A stretch of 9,038 nucleotides of DNA from Bacillota bacterium (GTDB lineage Bacteria; Bacillota; Clostridia; Acetivibrionales; DSM-2933): the NCBI GenBank assembly GCA_023441845.1, contig JAEZNF010000025.1, forward strand, positions 1 to 9,038. The letters are read 5' to 3'. Numbering within the stretch: the stretch's first letter is position 1; each line of letters opens with the position of its first letter. Position numbers and translations under genes: made by a program. Shown here piece by piece: positions 5,487 to 9,038 of this stretch. The notes beneath the pieces were generated by a model. It was not told where the DNA came from and ran no database searches. It worked only from the letters and a program-made list of their open reading frames with translations.

Positions 5487-7211
5487 CTACTCTATATAGA
5501 ATAGCATTTCATCAAACCATCTTCCCCCTATCTGTCTGTTTAATGGAAAGGTTTGATTCTGAACTCCTGAAAAGAATACTTCCTTATTTCGTTGTAATAT
5601 CTCCGACCCAAGCTTGCTTAGTTCAACACTGCGTACACGCTCATCAGTAATACAATCGACTTCGTGTACTACCTTTGTAAATTCCCGTGCATCATCGATT
5701 TTCCTTACTACATCATCTACAATTGATTTAGGAAGCAATCCGGTACATGCTTTTATTTCAAACAATCTTCGTACGGCTTCATAACCTACATATACCAGTT
5801 CACTTCTGTTAAGCCATTTTGTCTCATAATTAAGCCTATTTATTATAGAAGCTCTCATCATTCCCCTTCTATGTTCCTCAACAGTCCTATAGAATACATT
5901 ATATCCATATTTCTCAGGCGATGTGAAGAAGTTAGATCCAGGGTCTAAAAATGGAATCATGGGACACAAAAGCGGTATAACTCTTTGTCCTTTAAAGCGC
6001 TCCATTAACCGGTGACAATACTCAACTGTCTCAAAAACTGATTTTTCATCTTGCTCAGGCATTCCTATAAAAAACCATATATCAATTTCGTATATTCCAA
6101 CTTCAAGAGCCTTTTCAATCCATCTTTCCATTTCATCCATTGTATATACTCCTCTGCCGGCAAGCTTTGATACCTTTGTGTCATGGCTTTCAGGAGATAG
6201 AGTAATTACTGTCCTATTATTTGCTTTTGACATTTTATTTAGAATATTCTCCGGTGTTAGGAAATACTGTTCATAACTTATTGACTTAAGTTTCAAATTA
6301 GCAACCCTATCAAGAAAATAATCCATTCTTTCGCCTGTTTCATTGTAAGAGCCACAGGAGTAATAATGATACTTATCAATATTGACAATACCCTCCATAT
6401 TGTCGAATTCATATTTTATTTCGTTTAAATCCTTGTATGCGACTGTATGATCACATTTATTCACTCTTTGAAAAGCATCCCTCGATCCACCGCACCAGCC
6501 GCAGTTATAGGCACAACCTGCATTTGATGTTGAAAGCATCTCTCTTATCTGAAGTAATTCATTATTGTCTTTTCTAGGTGTATCCAACCAGTCTATTCCG
6601 AAAGAAAAAGTCTTTGGTTTATAGCTAAAACCATTATCTATCACTTCTCCGGTTCGTTTTTTCCATAGTAAATTGGGTACGCTATCAAAATCACTTTCAC
6701 TCTTTAATGCATTTAGCAGAGCTTCCATCGGTTCATGCGTATCATATCCTCTCATTACCATATCTATGGAGGAATATGTAATAAGCTCATCGGCAAAATA
6801 TGTTGAAGAAATACCGCCAAGCATTATATAGGTATTAGGATGAAGTTTTTTCATAAGTGCTGCGATTTCTATACTTCCCTGTACATGAATCATCCAGTGC
6901 AAATCTATGCCAATAACTTTCACATCTATTTTTTTAAGAATAGTTTCAAGGTCTATTGTTGGATATTTCAGCAGTAAACTGCTTAAGTTCAGAATTTTTA
7001 TATCATGCCCCTTACTGCCTAAATACCTTTTTAATGTTTTAAATCCCATCGGAAAGTATTCATACAAAGGTGTTATTGGAACATCACCCGAAGTACTTAA
7101 AAACGGGAAATATACTTTATCCTGGTTTCTAAAATCAAAAAAGGCCGGCGGATGTACCAAAAGTAGATCCGCTTTTATAACTTCATTTTCTATTATTTTC
7201 TCCTTCTCCAT
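5487..7211 (-). CDS. Cobalamin-binding radical SAM enzyme
   Basis: Protein of 574 residues with an N-terminal B12-binding domain (about 12-165: DLLLVHPP at 15-22, a GIDLHW strand, MLGGISS near 130-136) and a radical SAM domain (about 225-430) whose cluster motif is CAYNCGWCGG, with Cys233, Cys237 and Cys240 to hold the 4Fe-4S cluster. The DxHxxG base-off motif is not apparent, as in many B12 radical SAM enzymes. Such enzymes typically methylate unreactive carbons or rearrange carbon skeletons. In this setting I infer tailoring of the polyketide or a precursor. The ATG at 7211 has GGAGG at 7217-7221, 5 bases upstream, so it is preferred over an upstream TTG that overlaps that site. The acyltransferase-like gene lies 678 bases upstream. 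Exact substrate and subfamily are unknown. Confidence 0.9.
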   Translation of the reverse strand: MEKEKIIENEVIKADLLLVHPPAFFDFRNQDKVYFPFLSTSGDVPITPLYEYFPMGFKTLKRYLGSKGHDIKILNLSSLLLKYPTIDLETILKKIDVKVIGIDLHWMIHVQGSIEIAALMKKLHPNTYIMLGGISSTYFADELITYSSIDMVMRGYDTHEPMEALLNALKSESDFDSVPNLLWKKRTGEVIDNGFSYKPKTFSFGIDWLDTPRKDNNELLQIREMLSTSNAGCAYNCGWCGGSRDAFQRVNKCDHTVAYKDLNEIKYEFDNMEGIVNIDKYHYYSCGSYNETGERMDYFLDRVANLKLKSISYEQYFLTPENILNKMSKANNRTVITLSPESHDTKVSKLAGRGVYTMDEMERWIEKALEVGIYEIDIWFFIGMPEQDEKSVFETVEYCHRLMERFKGQRVIPLLCPMIPFLDPGSNFFTSPEKYGYNVFYRTVEEHRRGMMRASIINRLNYETKWLNRSELVYVGYEAVRRLFEIKACTGLLPKSIVDDVVRKIDDAREFTKVVHEVDCITDERVRSVELSKLGSEILQRNKEVFFSGVQNQTFPLNRQIGGRWFDEMLFYIE

Positions 7212-7889
7212 CTTGTCCTCCAAAAAATGATCGAATTTTACTCATAATACTTAATTCACCAAATTATCATTATTTCTTTGTTATTTACACAGTTAGTGCT
7301 CTTACCCTGTCCTTTTGATGTAAAAATCATATAGGTATTTTTCAGGAATTATATGCCTACCTTTTGACAACCGACACAATTTAGTCTTTCAGTTCTTTTG
7401 TATCTTTTATAGCCACGATATGACCTTTTCTACTTAATTAGATTAGATCCCAACAAAGTAAAAAACCATATCAGGACTTTGTTTTCAAGGAACAATATAT
7501 TTCACCAGTTTTAAGCTACTAATTTTACACCACTATAGAAGACTACAACAATAAATTGTTCTGCCGGGAATCTGATTAATTGTATTATTATTTTCATTTC
7601 AAAGTTTCGATTTAATTTGTCATTAAATTTGTACTAAAATATGCATGTTTGTACAAAAAACGCATTTATTTTACATATATAAATTATAATATCATCAAGC
7701 AAAAAAATGTCAACATAATATTTCATTTTATTTATTTCTTAACATCCGGACTGAATTCTTATTTATTATTTTTAGTTAATCTATTTATCATTATCAATAC
7801 GTGCGTTTTTAAGCATTATATTTACATAAAACTCAGAAGCATTTTTAGTAAATTTCTATATTATTCACTAACTTTTTATAAATTTCCTA
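7212..7889. other. 678-base AT-rich non-coding gap
   Basis: No credible gene. On the minus strand a perfect TATAAT lies at 7353-7348 but has no good -35 box at 16-18 bases, so a promoter for the radical SAM gene is only possible. An 8-bp inverted repeat, AACAAAGT (7452-7459) with ACTTTGTT (7476-7483), is a weak structural signal. The stretch 7820-7889 is the flank duplicated at 4515-4586. The remainder is extremely AT-rich sequence in which I see nothing specific. Confidence 0.5.
7217..7221 (-). promoter_or_regulatory. Ribosome binding site of the radical SAM gene
   Basis: GGAGG on the minus strand, 5 bases before the ATG at 7211. It decides for this start and against the in-frame TTG at 7223. 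Confidence 0.8.
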
Positions 7890-8145
7890 TTAAATTCGAT
7901 TAATTCTTTCTCTTAGCTGAGCTAAATTATTCATACCGTTGTTAAATTGTGTAATAGTAGAAAATACACTTGACGCCTTTCCGTTACCAAGATTTTGTCT
8001 GGCAAAATTCGCAAGAGTACCTGAAGGCCCTAAATCCACATATATATATTCATTTTGACTATTCAGGCTTCCCAATGCACCTTTAAAATCTATAGGTTCT
8101 CTTACAACACTCCAAAAAAAGCTGCTGCCAAAATTTGTTGCCTTA
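7820..8145. repeat. Parental copy of the duplicated AT 3' end and flank
   Basis: This segment and 4515-4832 are direct repeats of about 320 bases: near-identical across the gene end, more diverged in the flank. Here the reading frame is open; in the other copy it is broken. Confidence 0.88.
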
Positions 8146-8849
8146 CCTCCTGCCATGCAAGAAATGAAGCCATACTTCGAGCTTTTATAACTAATGGTAT
8201 TTAGAAATTCATTGTAAACCATGTTTATGGGATCAATCAACGAAGAATGAAATGCATACAAAACAGGTAACCTAAAAAACAAAATTTCTTTAGATTTTAA
8301 GAAGTTCTCAACTCTTGACAATCCTTCAATACTGCCTGAAACTATAAAATGTGAATCGTAATTGACTCCTGCCAGTTCAGAGTTTTTATAAATTACAGGT
8401 TCCTGATTGAATAGTTTGTAATCGCAAACTACTGCCAACATTCCACCTTTTTCACAGCAGCTCTCCAGTAACTGTACCTGTTTAACAAGGCATTGTAATA
8501 TATCCTCACAGCTAACTACACCTGAAACCGCAGCAGCTGCAAACTCGCCCAGACTTGCTCCCAATACAAAGTCCGGGTATATGCCCATCTCAAGCAAGAC
8601 TTGCGCAATTGAATACTCCACCATAAAAATAGCCGGATGCGTATAAAACAAATTATTAAAAGTTTCAATTATTTTCTTGCCACTGTCATATAAAACCCGA
8701 AGTACCGACTTGCCGGTAATATTTATAAAAATACTGTCTAGCTTTTCCATGGTATTGCGGAATACGGAATCGGATGTGTAAAAATCCATTCCCATATTGA
8801 AATACTGTGACCCCTGACCCGAAAACATAAATACTATTGGCTTTTTCAT
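7890..8849 (-). CDS. Free-standing acyltransferase-like protein, candidate acyl hydrolase
   Basis: Protein of 319 residues with the FabD-type acyltransferase fold: SGQGSQ (10-15), nucleophile Ser99 in GASLGE (97-102), catalytic His201 in AFHS (199-202), and a C-terminal DLGPSGTLANF. Two changes from malonyl transferases are visible. The His before the serine (GHS) is Ala, and the arginine that binds the malonate carboxylate (KKRGEL in the fused AT) is replaced around Val125 (VKQVQL). Trans-AT clusters often encode a second AT-like protein (PedC type) that hydrolyses stalled acyl chains, or one loading monocarboxylic units; either fits better than malonyl loading. The start at 8849 gives the normal N-terminus; a G-rich stretch (GGGGGAG, 8852-8858) is unusually close to it. 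A broken duplicate of its 3' end lies at 4515-4832. Confidence 0.9.
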   Translation of the reverse strand: MKKPIVFMFSGQGSQYFNMGMDFYTSDSVFRNTMEKLDSIFINITGKSVLRVLYDSGKKIIETFNNLFYTHPAIFMVEYSIAQVLLEMGIYPDFVLGASLGEFAAAAVSGVVSCEDILQCLVKQVQLLESCCEKGGMLAVVCDYKLFNQEPVIYKNSELAGVNYDSHFIVSGSIEGLSRVENFLKSKEILFFRLPVLYAFHSSLIDPINMVYNEFLNTISYKSSKYGFISCMAGGKATNFGSSFFWSVVREPIDFKGALGSLNSQNEYIYVDLGPSGTLANFARQNLGNGKASSVFSTITQFNNGMNNLAQLRERINRI

Positions 8850-8902
8850 AACTCCCCCGACCTACGGCAAATGAAGAACAATCCTTAACTGCCGCTGCTT
8901 TT

Positions 8903-9037
8903 TTATTTAAAATTAAACAGGTTCTTTTGATTTTTTCTCATTCTGAAATCTATAAATCTCTTTATGTCCTCTATCTGAAAATAAATGTTGTATTCCCTCA
9001 GGTACTCTATGGTATGTCCTGGAGCCCTACCATATGA
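8903..9037 (-). CDS. C-terminal end of an unrecognised protein, partial
   Basis: An open frame enters from the right edge and ends at the TAA at 8903-8905, giving 44 residues including GRAPGHTIEYLREYNIYFQ and IEDIKRFIDFRMRKNQKNL. It is on the same strand as the acyltransferase-like gene and stops 53 bases before it, consistent with one operon. The codon content is unlike random AT-rich DNA, and the tail is basic and hydrophilic. I do not recognise the family, and no function can be assigned from this fragment. Confidence 0.65.
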   Translation of the reverse strand, partial: SYGRAPGHTIEYLREYNIYFQIEDIKRFIDFRMRKNQKNLFNFK

Positions 9038-9038
9038 A

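Noticed and set aside
6907..7230. Plus-strand open frame of 107 codons
   Set aside because: It is the shadow of the radical SAM gene on the opposite strand.
7348..7353. TATAAT on the minus strand as a promoter for the radical SAM gene
   Set aside because: A perfect -10 box, but no acceptable -35 box at 16-18 bases and no TGn extension, so it is not listed as a promoter.
7649..7903. Plus-strand open frame rich in Tyr, Ile and Phe, seemingly membrane-like
   Set aside because: The composition follows from extremely AT-rich DNA. It overlaps the 3' end of the AT-like gene and has no convincing ribosome binding site.
8885..8905. Possible third copy of the structured element (GCAGCGGCAG on the minus strand)
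   Set aside because: Only the CAGCGG word is shared; neither CTTGAAA at the right distance nor a basal stem is present, and it sits over a gene end.
1..9038. tRNA, rRNA or CRISPR arrays
   Set aside because: I saw no tRNA-like cloverleaf with conserved loops, no ribosomal RNA sequence and no regularly spaced short direct repeats. The cloverleaf at 1330-1481 lacks tRNA features.

Overview
The window looks like part of a secondary-metabolite locus in a low-GC clostridial Firmicute. The DNA is AT-rich, most genes have strong purine-rich ribosome binding sites, and the proteins fit a trans-acyltransferase (trans-AT) polyketide synthase pathway. A cellulolytic Ruminiclostridium-type host is only a guess. 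All intact genes lie on the minus strand, so transcription runs from high to low coordinates.

Genes in transcription order: the last 44 codons of an unrecognised protein (9037-8903); a free-standing acyltransferase-like protein (8849-7890); a cobalamin-binding radical SAM enzyme (7211-5487); an acyltransferase fused to an FMN-dependent enoyl reductase of the PksE/PfaD type (3840-1489); a small acyl carrier protein (971-738); and an acyl-CoA dehydrogenase that runs off the window at base 1 (701-1). The fused AT supplies malonyl units in trans and its reductase partner reduces enoyl-ACP intermediates. The second AT has lost the malonate-binding arginine and may be a proofreading hydrolase. The carrier protein and dehydrogenase form a likely pair acting on a carrier-bound acyl group. 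The radical SAM enzyme is the candidate for an unusual methylation or carbon-skeleton step. No ketosynthase modules are in the window.

The gaps are unusually long for a biosynthetic operon. Between the radical SAM gene and the AT-ER gene is a scar zone: a fragment of a group II intron reverse transcriptase (about 5250-5400, minus), an internally deleted IS1634-like transposase (4830-5109, plus), and a decayed duplicate of the 3' end and downstream flank of the free-standing AT gene (4515-4832, minus).

The most notable non-coding signal is a pair of divergent copies of one structured element, one on each strand (about 1490-1270 minus; about 4307-4430 plus). Each has a long basal stem, then CTTGAAA, then a short hairpin, then TGGCAGCGG, with almost identical spacing. 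The minus copy carries two extra tandem hairpins in its basal-stem loop. I could not match it to a known riboswitch or RNA family. A second, unrelated branched inverted repeat (3934-4046) lies upstream of the AT-ER gene.
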